A stretch of DNA of 64,000 bases from assembly GCF_020687695.1 (NCBI RefSeq), contig NZ_JAJEWL010000004.1, positions 1 to 64,000 of the forward strand. The letters run 5' to 3'. Origin of the DNA: Pusillimonas sp. MFBS29. GTDB lineage: Bacteria > Pseudomonadota > Gammaproteobacteria > Burkholderiales > Burkholderiaceae_B. The notes beneath the pieces were generated by a model. The model did not search any database. It was not told where the DNA came from and worked only from the letters and a program-made list of their open reading frames with translations. This document shows positions 36,804 through 46,076 of the stretch, one piece after another (positions within the stretch are counted from its first letter, which is position 1; each line of letters begins with the position of its first letter). Made by a program: the position numbers and the translations under genes.

Positions 36804-37016
36804 ATGAATAATTGGTACATATTGCCCAACGGCAACGTAAAACACACAAACGGTCTGGAACTTCAGCCTGAAAACGACTGGCTCCCCACCACTGACAGCA
36901 TGGAAGCCTTTGCCGATGCCATGCGCGAACATGGCCAGCCCGACGCGCTGATCATCAAACGCCTGATGGACCTGGCTGTGGAAGGCGAAACCTGGCTGCG
37001 CAACAACCTGACCTAG
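36804..37016 (+). CDS. Small conserved-looking hypothetical protein
   Basis: This 70-residue cytoplasmic protein starts MNNWYILPNGNVKHTNGLEL and is acidic, with no membrane segment or cysteine. I recall similar small proteins in Betaproteobacteria but know of no function. An ATG at 36786 would add six residues. It is divergent from the EamA gene and convergent with the gamma-carbonic anhydrase gene. Codon use fits the neighbours, which supports it being real. Confidence 0.65.
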   Translation: MNNWYILPNGNVKHTNGLELQPENDWLPTTDSMEAFADAMREHGQPDALIIKRLMDLAVEGETWLRNNLT

Positions 37017-37027
37017 GCCACCACGAT

Positions 37028-37549
37028 TTACAGCGCCTTCAGATCCTGCTTGTAGCGAACCGCACGGGCCTGATAGTTGGCGGCCCCCTTGTGCAAATCG
37101 ACGACCTGCTCGTCGGTCAGGGTGCGCACGAGCTTGGCAGGTGCGCCCAGAATCAATGAGCGCTCCGGAAAGACCTTGCCTTCGGTGACAATGGCGCCGG
37201 CGCCCACCAGGCTGTCCTTGCCTATTACCGCATTGTTCATCACCACGGTCTGTATGCCGATCAAAACACCGTCTTCTATGGTGCAGCCGTGCAGCATGGC
37301 CTGATGGCCCACGGTGACATTCCGGCCTATGTTCAGCGGACAGCCCGGATCCACGTGCAGCACCGCGCCTTCCTGCACGTTGGAGCCCTCGCCCACCACG
37401 ATGGGCTCGTTGTCGGCCCGGATCACAGCGCCCGGCCAGATGCTGGAGCCCTTGCTCATCACAGCCTGCCCGATGATCGTGGCTTCTTTCGCCACATAGG
37501 CGGAATCGTGAATGTCGGGCGTCAGATCGCCCAGTGCATAACAAGTCAT
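37028..37549 (-). CDS. Gamma-carbonic anhydrase family protein (left-handed beta-helix)
   Basis: This 173-residue protein has hexapeptide repeats over residues 10-140 (for example IGQAVM, VGEGSN, IGRNVT, VGAGAI), typical of left-handed beta-helix trimers. Metal-binding histidines are partly visible in the VTVGHQAMLHGC segment. It is of the YrdA/PaaY type; carbonic anhydrase activity differs among members, so the enzyme role is provisional. ATG at 37549 is chosen because it gives the family start MTCYALGDLTPDIH; upstream in-frame codons have no match. Confidence 0.9.
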   Translation of the reverse strand: MTCYALGDLTPDIHDSAYVAKEATIIGQAVMSKGSSIWPGAVIRADNEPIVVGEGSNVQEGAVLHVDPGCPLNIGRNVTVGHQAMLHGCTIEDGVLIGIQTVVMNNAVIGKDSLVGAGAIVTEGKVFPERSLILGAPAKLVRTLTDEQVVDLHKGAANYQARAVRYKQDLKAL

Positions 37550-37741
37550 TGCGTGCCTGTACTGTTTGGTTGAATCGGTGGATACGGTCGTGAACGATCG
37601 TAGCACAAGGGCATGGATACAAATGTCCATGGTAGATCCAGGATATCTCCAAAAACATGATTTGAAGCATGTTTGCAATATGCCCCTGGCCTCATACTGC
37701 GCTCGTCACGGCAGTGGCATATTTGACTATCGGAGAACACT

Positions 37742-40213
37742 ATGACGTATTCACACGTATTGCTGTTGTCTTTGCAGGTATGTTACGGGCAGCGAGCCAT
37801 CATGCTGACCACCTTGTTGTTTGCACTGGGCAGGCCGGCGCTGGCCGACCCGCACTGGATAGAGCACGAGGCGCAACTGGGCTTGCCCGATGCGCCTTTT
37901 GTCTTTACTGACGATGGTCTTTATGTGTCGGGCAGTTTCGAATCGGGGCGCGAATTCCACATAGACAAGCCAGCCCTTATTCACACCGACGGCACCGCAA
38001 CGCTGCATTTGTCGGGGCCGGTTTCCAACCTGGGCGCTTCCACGCAAGGCCTGGCCAAGTATGGAACCGGCACACTGATGCTGTCGGGCCAGAACCGCTA
38101 CAAAGGCAATACCGCCCTGCACGAGGGCACCCTGACGGTGCAGGGCGACAGTGCCCTGGGCGCCACCTACGCCACGCTGAACATGTACGCCGGCACCACG
38201 CTGAACTACGCGCCAGACGCCGCCTTGTACAACGTCATGCAGCTGCAGCCCGGCGGCGAGCCTGACACCACCGTTACCTGGCGGGTGGACCACGGCAGCG
38301 CCAGCCAGATAGGCACCGTGCTGGGCTCGGTGCCTATAAACAAAGTCGGCGCGGGCACCCTGCATCTGCCGGGCTACGTCACTCAGCCCTCACTGGCCGT
38401 AATACAGGAAGGCAGCCTGGTCATAGGCGGCTTCTTTGCCGGCCCCATACAGGTCAGGCCCGCCGCGCGCCTGGAAGGCACAGGGGCGGTCGATGTCGCC
38501 ACCGTGCAGAATGGCGCCACGCTGGCTCCCGGCATGCAGGCCGATCCGGGCACGATGGTGATACGCCAGCTGGAGCTACAGGCCGGTGCCACGCTGGAAG
38601 TGCATGCCCATGCCGACGGCCGGGCCGACAAAATCCAGGTGATCGACACCATAGCCCTGGCCGGGCAGGTTCTGACACTGGCGCAAGCCGGCGACTGGCA
38701 GCCCCACACCCGCTACACCATAGTACGGGCCGAACAGGGTCTGGACGGCGCCCGCTTTGATGGCGCCACGGCCAACCTGCCCTTTCTTGACCCCGAACTG
38801 AGCTACGACGACCAGCACGTTTACCTGAGCCTGGTGCGCAACGACACCCCGCTGGACGACGTCGGCGAAACGCCCACCGAAGATGAGGTCGGCGAGGTCG
38901 TGGACGAAGAAGACGACGACCCGCCACCACCACCGCCTCCACCGCCGCCGCCTGATCCGAAACCCGACCCCAAGCCAGATCCCAAGCCAGATCCCCAACC
39001 GACTCCTGAACCTGCTCCCGCTCCCGAACCTACGCCGGAGCCTACGCCCGATCCGGTTGTCGATCCTGAACCGCAACCTGAGCCCCAACCTCCTGACGAA
39101 TCTGAACCAGAGCCGGAACCAGTACCTGCTCCCGAACCTGAACCCGAACAAGTCGTCAGCGAACCCAAGCCCCCCACCCTGCACGACACAATCATCGTCA
39201 TGGACCAGCCCACCGCACGCAAGGCGCTGAATCAGCTCTCGGGCAACTGGGCCGCATCCATCGCCTCGCGCCTGCTGGAAGACAGCCGCTACATCCGCGA
39301 AGCCGCGCTGCTGCACACGGGCGCCGCGGCCGGCGAGGCGGCCGGAACATCAAGCGCGTGGCACCAGTCCTGGTACGCCTCGGCCCACCGCAACGCGCAG
39401 CACGGCACACCGGGCGACACTCGCGACACGGGCGGCCTGGTGCTGGGCGGCAGCCACGCCATCAGCGATGCACTGAGCGTCAGCGGCTACTTGGGCGCCC
39501 AGCAAAGCCGCATGTGGCGCGCGGAGCATCAGACCCATGCCTCTGTAGACAGCCAGCATGCGGGCCTGGGCCTGGCGCACAACTGGGGCGGTCTGCAATG
39601 GGTGCTGGGCATGGCGCACACCTGGCACAACATCAACAGCCGCCGCAGCCTGGCACTGCCCGGCCTGCACGATACCCTGACAGGCCGCTATCGCGGCAAA
39701 ACCCTGCAGGCCTTCGCTGAAATCACGGCGCCCTTTCTATGGCTGGGCAAGCAGCAGCTGAAACGCTACGCCGGGCAGTCCCGGACTCAACTGGCCCCTT
39801 TCGCACGGCTTGCGTGGGCACGCCATCAAACGCCAGGCTATGGCGAACAAGGCGGCATGGCGGCCCTGACCGTGGAGCCGGCCAGCCATGCCGTTATTTT
39901 TTCCACCCTGGGCCTGAAAGCATTGCGTACGCTGGAAACCCCATCAGGACAAGCGCGTGTGGAGGGAGAACTGGCCTGGCATCATGCCAGCGGCGATGTG
40001 CGCGCCTATAGCCAGCAGCGCTTTCGCGACAGCAACCGGCAAAGACTGTTCACCTCTGAAGGCCAGTCCCTGGCACGCCAGGCCTGGTCGCTGAAGCTGG
40101 GGATAGAGGCCGACATCGGCAAAGGCGGACGGCTGGGCCTTGTCTATGCCGGGCACTATGCATCGGGGCGCCAGGATCACGGCGCAAGGGTGAATGTCAT
40201 GTGGGCGTTTTGA
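37742..40213 (+). CDS. Type V autotransporter with proline-rich linker
   Basis: This 823-residue protein has a signal peptide (about 1-35, ending PALA), a beta-helical passenger of about 350 residues and a C-terminal beta-barrel (about 500-823) that ends in VNVMWAF with the terminal Phe expected for outer membrane insertion. Residues 103-140 match the autotransporter-associated PATR repeat (GTGTLMLSGQNRYKGNT). Residues 393-476 form an extreme Pro/Glu/Asp linker. GGAG sits 6 bases before the ATG. The barrel plus Pro-rich region recalls Bordetella pertactin-type proteins, but the passenger is shorter and its function is unknown. No protease motif is seen. Confidence 0.88.
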   Translation: MTYSHVLLLSLQVCYGQRAIMLTTLLFALGRPALADPHWIEHEAQLGLPDAPFVFTDDGLYVSGSFESGREFHIDKPALIHTDGTATLHLSGPVSNLGASTQGLAKYGTGTLMLSGQNRYKGNTALHEGTLTVQGDSALGATYATLNMYAGTTLNYAPDAALYNVMQLQPGGEPDTTVTWRVDHGSASQIGTVLGSVPINKVGAGTLHLPGYVTQPSLAVIQEGSLVIGGFFAGPIQVRPAARLEGTGAVDVATVQNGATLAPGMQADPGTMVIRQLELQAGATLEVHAHADGRADKIQVIDTIALAGQVLTLAQAGDWQPHTRYTIVRAEQGLDGARFDGATANLPFLDPELSYDDQHVYLSLVRNDTPLDDVGETPTEDEVGEVVDEEDDDPPPPPPPPPPPDPKPDPKPDPKPDPQPTPEPAPAPEPTPEPTPDPVVDPEPQPEPQPPDESEPEPEPVPAPEPEPEQVVSEPKPPTLHDTIIVMDQPTARKALNQLSGNWAASIASRLLEDSRYIREAALLHTGAAAGEAAGTSSAWHQSWYASAHRNAQHGTPGDTRDTGGLVLGGSHAISDALSVSGYLGAQQSRMWRAEHQTHASVDSQHAGLGLAHNWGGLQWVLGMAHTWHNINSRRSLALPGLHDTLTGRYRGKTLQAFAEITAPFLWLGKQQLKRYAGQSRTQLAPFARLAWARHQTPGYGEQGGMAALTVEPASHAVIFSTLGLKALRTLETPSGQARVEGELAWHHASGDVRAYSQQRFRDSNRQRLFTSEGQSLARQAWSLKLGIEADIGKGGRLGLVYAGHYASGRQDHGARVNVMWAF
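38919..39170 (+). repeat. Repeat-coded Pro-rich linker of the autotransporter
   Basis: This stretch encodes repeated PDPKPDP, PEPxPEP and PAPEPEP units after a run of eleven prolines. Codons of the repeats are near-identical (CCG/CCC/CCT with GAT or GAA), so slippage could change its length in steps of two residues. It separates passenger and barrel. Confidence 0.8.
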
Positions 40214-40242
40214 CGGACGTATCAAGCTGACCCGCCCGCCCC

Positions 40243-41334
40243 TCAGCCCTGCTTGGCGGCATACACCCTGCGGTAGGCAAGAAACGGCTTCTCGATGACA
40301 GCATACGTCAGTGCGGAAATCAGCAGCGTCAGGGGCAGTGCCGTCAGCAGCGCGCTCAGGGTGGCGTCCACGGCGATATTGCTGCTCAGACCCAGCAGGC
40401 CAATGTGCTTGCTGGCAACTATCACCACGAACATGTGCACGATATAGATGGAGAAGCTGTATTCACCTAGCCTTGAAAGCACGCGATCCACCCGCTTGGG
40501 AATCGGAATGCGAAAGTGCATGTAGGCCAGCACCAGGAAGGCCCAGGCCAGGCCTTCAACCAACGGCCATATCGTCCACCACCAGGCATCCATGTTCAGG
40601 GAACCTCCACGCTGGTTCAACCACTGCACCGTAAGCAGCAGCACGCCAAAGGCAATGGGCAACGCCAGGGGAAAGCCCAGCGCCTTGCTCCACCTGCCCT
40701 CGGCGTACAGCCAGCCACACAGATAGCCGATCAGGAACTGGTCCAGCCGGCCGAACACCGTCTCGTAGGCCAGAAAGCGCACCGTGCCATATTCCAGGTA
40801 GACGCCTATGCGCAACACCAGCAGCAGCGCGAGCAGACCCAGGAAATAGCGTACCCCACGTTCAGTGAAGAACCGATGCAGAAAGGGGAACAGTAGATAA
40901 AAGGAGAACTCTACCGGTATGGTCCACAGATGCGGGAAGTAAGGCACTTCCACAATGGTGGGCGGGCGAAAGGCCAGCAGCCAGCCCAGAATGTCGAACA
41001 CGCCGCGATGAACCTGGCCCTGGTTGTAGACCATGAGTGAAACCGCCAGGAACACGGCAAACACATACAAGGGATAGATGCGGATGAACCGATTGAATAT
41101 GAACCACCCATAATGGATGACCTTGCCCTGTGCAATCACCGAGAAGATAAAGCCACTGAGCACCATGAACAGGCCTATGCCCACATGCCCTTCATTGATC
41201 AGGCTGGCCAGCGGATTGTTGTAGGCAACGTTGCCCACGAATCGGTGAAAATAGTGATACACCAGAACTAGGGCCGCGGCGTAGAAACGCAAATGATCCA
41301 ATCTGGACAGATACACCGTATTGGGGCTGCGCAT
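40243..41334 (-). CDS. OafA/YrhL-type acyltransferase (acyltransferase 3 family)
   Basis: This 363-residue inner-membrane protein has about ten membrane helices and the acyltransferase-3 family opening SRLDHLRFYAAALVLVYHY, with the essential His in VYHYFHR (about residue 22-25). Such enzymes O-acetylate surface sugars, here likely O-antigen, capsule or S-layer glycan made by the nearby genes. The conserved Arg-Pro site is less obvious (FNRFIRIYPLYVF at 81-93 fits the RFxRIxP motif). It stands alone between the autotransporter and a small membrane protein. Confidence 0.9.
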   Translation of the reverse strand: MRSPNTVYLSRLDHLRFYAAALVLVYHYFHRFVGNVAYNNPLASLINEGHVGIGLFMVLSGFIFSVIAQGKVIHYGWFIFNRFIRIYPLYVFAVFLAVSLMVYNQGQVHRGVFDILGWLLAFRPPTIVEVPYFPHLWTIPVEFSFYLLFPFLHRFFTERGVRYFLGLLALLLVLRIGVYLEYGTVRFLAYETVFGRLDQFLIGYLCGWLYAEGRWSKALGFPLALPIAFGVLLLTVQWLNQRGGSLNMDAWWWTIWPLVEGLAWAFLVLAYMHFRIPIPKRVDRVLSRLGEYSFSIYIVHMFVVIVASKHIGLLGLSSNIAVDATLSALLTALPLTLLISALTYAVIEKPFLAYRRVYAAKQG

Positions 41335-41469
41335 GAACGACGGACTCCGGAAACAGGATTAGGCTATGGGTGCGTTACACCGGCCCGGAATTGTATCGTT
41401 TTTACGTAAGATTACGCGTAAATATTACCGTCAACCCAGCCACTGCGTGACCAAGCCGACTGAACGAGT

Positions 41470-41748
41470 CTAAGGCATGGGATTCGTAGCCATAACGACG
41501 GCCATAGCGCCCAGTAGCAAGCACAGACAGGCGGGCATATTGATGCTGCGGTTCAGGTAGTCGTAGAAGGTTCTGGCGCTGGCTACGGCCACGGCGCTTG
41601 CCAGCACGATGCCGGCACCTTCGGGCAGCAGGAAGATGGCCAGCGCCATGCCAGCCAGGAAGTGTAGCGCTAGACGCAGAAGTTGCGTACGCATGGCATC
41701 TTTGAATTCTGTATAAGCAGAGACGGGATGCATCTGAACATGAGGCAT
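41470..41748 (-). CDS. Small inner-membrane protein of unknown function
   Basis: This 92-residue protein has two hydrophobic segments (about 27-42 and 74-88) joined by a loop containing SARTFYDYLNRS. It has no recognised family. AGGAAGA precedes ATG at 41748 at good spacing, which supports translation; a second ATG 18 codons on is also possible. It lies between surface-polysaccharide genes and may assist them, but that is only position-based inference. Confidence 0.55.
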   Translation of the reverse strand: MPHVQMHPVSAYTEFKDAMRTQLLRLALHFLAGMALAIFLLPEGAGIVLASAVAVASARTFYDYLNRSINMPACLCLLLGAMAVVMATNPMP

Positions 41749-41890
41749 GGCTGTCTTCCTGGAAAATATCGCTATACATCAAAACAATCGTATGTAGGCA
41801 CCGTGTCTTTTAGTTTCTTTTAATAATATAGTACACATATTGTCACATAAAGCCAGTATATACCCTGATCATTACAAGGTGGAGCAGGGT

Positions 41891-43162
41891 TTAGCGCGCG
41901 CCGAAGCCGGTAAACATGGTCTTCACGGTCAGCAGCATGATGAACCCATCCAGGAACAACGAGCAATGCTTGATGTAATAGAAATCGTGCTCGATTTTTT
42001 CACGGGTGGAATCGACATCGGCCGCATAGCCCTGGCGCACCTGGGCCCAGCCTGTGATGCCGGGCTTGACCACATGGCGATAGATGTAAAAAGGCAATGA
42101 CCGGTCGAAATCCTCGACGAAGTCGGGCTGCTCGGGACGCGGACCTATCAGACTCATTTCGCCCTTCAGAATATTAAGGAATTGCGGCAATTCGTCTATG
42201 CGGTATTTGCGTATGATGCGTCCCACCCGCGTGACCCGGTCGTCGTCTTCCGAGGCGAACAGCGCACAGGAACCCGGCTCGTGACGCATGCTGCGCAGCT
42301 TGTACATTTTGAAGGGCTTGTTGCCCAGGCCCATGCGTTCCTGCACGTATAGCGCGGGCCCCGGGCTTTCCAGCTTGATGCACAAGGCGGTGAACAGTAC
42401 CAGGGGCAGGCTGATGGGCGCGGTCAACAATATCAGCACGCTGTCCAGCAAGGCCTTGAAGCGGCTGTACACCGGCGACGGCAGCAGGGAACCCAGGTCG
42501 TTTTCAGACATGCGGTTGATGCGCACCCGGCCGGTGACCGATTCGTATACTGTTCTGGCGTTATAAACAGGAATGCAGTCCAGCGCGCAGCGCGCCAGGA
42601 AACGTTCCCATTCCTGGCTGAGGGATTCAAAGTCGGCCACCACGCCGTCGTAGCGTTTGTCTTTCAGGTCGGGCGCTTCCAGCTCGCGCCCGTCGATGTC
42701 GGGCAAACCCAGCAAGTCCAGCGCCTGGCCGCTGGGAACGATGGCCAGCTTGGGGCGGCGGAATCTCTCGGTTACCATGTATTGCAGCTGGAACCAGAGC
42801 AGGGCCGCCAGCCCGCTGATCACCAATATATAACGCGAAACGCCTATGTGCAGCGACAAGGGAACTATGGCCGACAGCAGGTAGATGATGACTACATTGG
42901 GTATGACCATGCCTATGCTGCGCCCGCCCGGGTAAGAAGACATCAGCCTGTGCACGGTGAAGTGCGCCAGCGCCAGCGCCACACTGGATGTAACCATGCC
43001 CCAAAAGCGGCCCTGGTCTGGCTTGGCGAAGTCGTCCAGGCCCCAATACGCCAGCGAAGGCAGCGCCACGGTCAGCAACCAGCCCATCAGCAAGGAAAAA
43101 GTATGCGACAGCAGAACCTGTTCGTGAACTTTGGTGTAGCGTCGATTGCTAATGGAACGCAT
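41891..43162 (-). CDS. Polyprenyl-phosphate sugar-1-phosphate transferase (WcaJ/WbaP type)
   Basis: This 423-residue enzyme starts surface polysaccharide synthesis by placing the first sugar phosphate on undecaprenyl phosphate. Four to five N-terminal membrane helices (about 15-130) are followed by a CoA-binding-like region and a C-terminal bacterial sugar transferase domain (about 235-420), with KMYKLRSM, YRIDELPQFLNILKGEMSLIGPRP and KPGITGWAQV motifs. The start at 43162 is chosen as the first Met with a sensible N-terminus; the SD is weak. It is divergent from the TolC-family gene. Confidence 0.9.
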   Translation of the reverse strand: MRSISNRRYTKVHEQVLLSHTFSLLMGWLLTVALPSLAYWGLDDFAKPDQGRFWGMVTSSVALALAHFTVHRLMSSYPGGRSIGMVIPNVVIIYLLSAIVPLSLHIGVSRYILVISGLAALLWFQLQYMVTERFRRPKLAIVPSGQALDLLGLPDIDGRELEAPDLKDKRYDGVVADFESLSQEWERFLARCALDCIPVYNARTVYESVTGRVRINRMSENDLGSLLPSPVYSRFKALLDSVLILLTAPISLPLVLFTALCIKLESPGPALYVQERMGLGNKPFKMYKLRSMRHEPGSCALFASEDDDRVTRVGRIIRKYRIDELPQFLNILKGEMSLIGPRPEQPDFVEDFDRSLPFYIYRHVVKPGITGWAQVRQGYAADVDSTREKIEHDFYYIKHCSLFLDGFIMLLTVKTMFTGFGAR

Positions 43163-43327
43163 AGATTGCTTGGGCCATGAAAGACAATTGTTCCAAACCG
43201 AATGATGGTGGGGGTTGTAACAGGTGCTGTGTATTATAGGCAAGTCTGGTGCCGCGCAGCCATGCGCCCCAGCAGGCCGTGTCAAATTGTTAGAATAGCG
43301 GTTTTACCCAAGATCGAATCTTCCGCA

Positions 43328-44824
43328 ATGCCGCCATCCGTCCAGGCTCTTGTCTTGCAAAGACCCCTGCTGCAACGCCTGTTGAACGGCGTGCTGGCTT
43401 GCGCTCTGGCCCTGGGCACAGCCACCGCCCAGGCGCAGCCATCCGAGCCCCAGCCCAGCTATATCAACGGCCTGCGTGGTCAGGCCAATGGCGCCATAAC
43501 GGGTGTGGTCGATTTGTCGCGGGCCTGGCGCCGGGCGCTGGAATACGATCACAACTATCAGGCCGCCATCAGCGAACAGGCCGCCGCGCAAACCGAAGAG
43601 GCCATGGGCCGCGCCGGGCTGCTGCCGCAGATACAGGCCGGCTATTCGCGCAGCCAGGTCAAGGGCGATGCCGTCAGTTTCAATGCCCTGGGCCAGTCCA
43701 ATTCGTCTGAACTCAGCTACACGTCCACCAACGCTTATATACAGCTGCAGCAGCCTATTGTGAATTTTGGCCGCTATGCGGGCTATCAGCGCGGCATCGC
43801 CCTGGCCAACGAAGGTACGGCCATTTTTGCCGCCCGGCGTCAGGCCACCGCCCTGCGGCTAACAGAGGTTTACCTGAATGTGTTGCTGGCGCACGACAAT
43901 CTGGGCCTGCAGCGCTCGCTGGTCGAGGTGCTGGAAGCACGTGCGACCGCGCTTGAAGCGCATTTGAAGCAATTCGAAGGCACCGTCACTGCCGTTCAGG
44001 AAACCCAGGCACGTCTGGCCGTGGCCCGCGCCGACATGATAGATGCGGCCGACCAGCTGCAAGTGGCCGAACGCGAACTGGCCGCCATGCTGGGCGGGCC
44101 GGTCGCACGCCTGTCGGCCCTGCAAGCCGAACATTTCCCCCTGACGGGGCTGCAACCTGCCGGCCTGGCCCAATGGCTGGAACTGGCACGCACGAACAAC
44201 GCCGAAGTACGCGCCGCGCGCCAGGCCGTAGCCGTGGCTGAAACAGAAGTCGACCAGGCCACCAGCCGCTACCTTCCCACACTGGATCTGATCGTAAGCG
44301 TGAGCAAGGCCGACAGCGAGAACTTGTCGACCCTGAGCCAGCGCAGCAATACCTTTATGGCCGGCCTGCAGGCCAATATTCCGATTTTCACGGGTGGCTA
44401 CAACACCGCCAATGTGTCGCGCACGCGCGCCGACCAGAAGCGCCTGCAGCACGAACTGACCGCCACGCTGGAAAGAACCCAGGCGGAAGTCATGCGCCAG
44501 TACACCAATGTGCTGGGCGGTGCCGAGCGCATCAGGGCTTTCGAGGCGGCGGTCGAGTCCGGACAACAGGCGTTGCACGCCACCGAGCAAAGCTTTCGTG
44601 CCGGCGTACTAAGCAATCTGGATGTGCTGCGTGCCCAGGATACCTTGTATCGCGCACGCTTTGACCTGGTCCGGGCACGGCTGGAATACCTGCTGGCCCG
44701 CCTGTCGCTGGCCAGCGCCGCCGGCACACTCGACGACGCCGGGTTCGACAGCATTTCGCAGACCTATCTGGGCCGGGTCATTACCCTGCAGGAAAAACAA
44801 GAGCCCAGCAACGGGCCCCGGTAA
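43328..44824 (+). CDS. TolC-family outer membrane channel (type I secretion type)
   Basis: This 498-residue protein has a signal peptide ending TAQAQ (about residue 37) and two OEP/TolC repeats, rich in Ala/Gln coiled-coil helices (about 65-270 and 280-480). The VDLSRAWRRALEYDHNYQAA opening of the mature part is typical of type I secretion outer membrane proteins. It would form a trimeric tunnel across the outer membrane and periplasm. No ABC or membrane-fusion gene is next to it. The two putative type-I-secreted surface proteins at 52348 and 59079 are the best candidate cargo. The ATG at 43328 has no strong SD. Confidence 0.88.
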   Translation: MPPSVQALVLQRPLLQRLLNGVLACALALGTATAQAQPSEPQPSYINGLRGQANGAITGVVDLSRAWRRALEYDHNYQAAISEQAAAQTEEAMGRAGLLPQIQAGYSRSQVKGDAVSFNALGQSNSSELSYTSTNAYIQLQQPIVNFGRYAGYQRGIALANEGTAIFAARRQATALRLTEVYLNVLLAHDNLGLQRSLVEVLEARATALEAHLKQFEGTVTAVQETQARLAVARADMIDAADQLQVAERELAAMLGGPVARLSALQAEHFPLTGLQPAGLAQWLELARTNNAEVRAARQAVAVAETEVDQATSRYLPTLDLIVSVSKADSENLSTLSQRSNTFMAGLQANIPIFTGGYNTANVSRTRADQKRLQHELTATLERTQAEVMRQYTNVLGGAERIRAFEAAVESGQQALHATEQSFRAGVLSNLDVLRAQDTLYRARFDLVRARLEYLLARLSLASAAGTLDDAGFDSISQTYLGRVITLQEKQEPSNGPR

Positions 44825-44833
44825 GCAAGGCTG

Positions 44834-46018
44834 TCATAGCCGGCGTTTGATGCGTGCGCGCACGCTGGCCGGAATATTCTGGTTCAGCCACAGCACCAGC
44901 CTGGGATGCTTCTTGATTTGCGCCACTACTGCGCCGGCCAGGCCCGTGCCGGCCGCTGCAGGGGCCGCAGCACCTTCAGGCTGGGGGGCCGCCGCCTTGT
45001 TATGGCGCTCCATCCATTCCCGGAAACCGGGTTCGCTGTAAGGCTTGGGAAAGCGCTTGGGCAGATCGGCTTCGGCGCGATAGACGAAACGCCAGTCCTT
45101 CACGATGGGCTGGCCATCGGAATAAAAATCAAAGTGGCCGGGGCGTCGACCCAGACGCTCTTGTTCGTGGCGCTTTTGCTCGTTCACATACCAATCGCTC
45201 ATTTCGTGCAGCAAGGCGTCATCGGGCGCATGCTTGCGCAGCATAAGCTCGTGCGTGCCCAGGTCGAAACCCGAGAAGTGGAAGAAGCGCAGCGGCAGAT
45301 TGCCGTTCACATTAATGGTGCCGTCGGCCGCGCGGCTGAGCGTGCGATAGTACAGATTCCAGGTGGCCATGTTGTAGCCGGGGTGGCGCAACACATGCAG
45401 CGTGGGGAAGAAACAGGGTGCCAGATCGACCCAGCGCTGGTCAGTGAACAAACCTTTGGGGCCGTCGTCGTAGCACCAGTCCAGGCAGCGCTGCGCCCAC
45501 CAGTCCAGAAAGCTTATGCCTTCACCGTGGTTGGCCAGAGCCAGGAAACCCAGGTTGAACACGCCGTGGCGCAGGCAACCCAGCATTTCGCCGTCCAGCA
45601 GGTCGTCTTCGTCTTGTGCCGGCACACTGACGTGGGGCGTAAGAATAACCGGCTGCTGGGGCAGCGTTTCATAGATTTCGTCCAGCGGCGAATACGCGAC
45701 GGTGTCCGGATCCATGTACAAGACGGTTTCGGCATTGTGGCGCTGGAAAATCTTCTTGAAGGCCCAGGGCTTGACCGCCGTGCACAGCTCAACCACCGAA
45801 TGCTTGAAGATCCAGGCTTCCAGCGATGGCACGGGCAGGTCCAGGTCTTCTATGGTCAGTATCTCGTCGAAGGCCGAATAGTCTATGTCCTCGCGCACGG
45901 CATCAGACAACATGCACGTTACATGAGCCTCTTCCCCATAAACACGCCGCAAGGATTCCGCCAGGGTAATCGCTTTGGGAATGTAGGCATTATTGATGGA
46001 AGTGAAGAAATATTTCAT
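44834..46018 (-). CDS. GT-A fold glycosyltransferase
   Basis: This 394-residue enzyme resembles GT8-like glycosyltransferases: it starts KYFFTSINNAYIPKAITLAESL and has a DPD metal-binding motif in VLYMDPDTVAYSPLDEI (D103 and D105). The C-terminus has an Ala/Pro-rich stretch and a basic tail ending ARIKRRL, perhaps for membrane contact. It is the last gene of the surface-glycan cluster on the minus strand. The sugar donor and acceptor are unknown. Confidence 0.82.
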   Translation of the reverse strand: MKYFFTSINNAYIPKAITLAESLRRVYGEEAHVTCMLSDAVREDIDYSAFDEILTIEDLDLPVPSLEAWIFKHSVVELCTAVKPWAFKKIFQRHNAETVLYMDPDTVAYSPLDEIYETLPQQPVILTPHVSVPAQDEDDLLDGEMLGCLRHGVFNLGFLALANHGEGISFLDWWAQRCLDWCYDDGPKGLFTDQRWVDLAPCFFPTLHVLRHPGYNMATWNLYYRTLSRAADGTINVNGNLPLRFFHFSGFDLGTHELMLRKHAPDDALLHEMSDWYVNEQKRHEQERLGRRPGHFDFYSDGQPIVKDWRFVYRAEADLPKRFPKPYSEPGFREWMERHNKAAAPQPEGAAAPAAAGTGLAGAVVAQIKKHPRLVLWLNQNIPASVRARIKRRL

Positions 46019-46076
46019 GGGCAGTGTGATGCTCTCGCAATGTTTTGAAAATTATTGATAACTGGTGCCGACGCCA

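Noticed and set aside
38576-39316. Minus-strand Arg/Gly/Phe-rich frame opposite the autotransporter linker
   Set aside because: Low-complexity shadow of the proline repeats.
37742-40213. Calling the autotransporter pertactin (prn)
   Set aside because: Pro-rich linker and barrel are similar in style, but the passenger lacks pertactin-like length and motifs; only the general family is supported.
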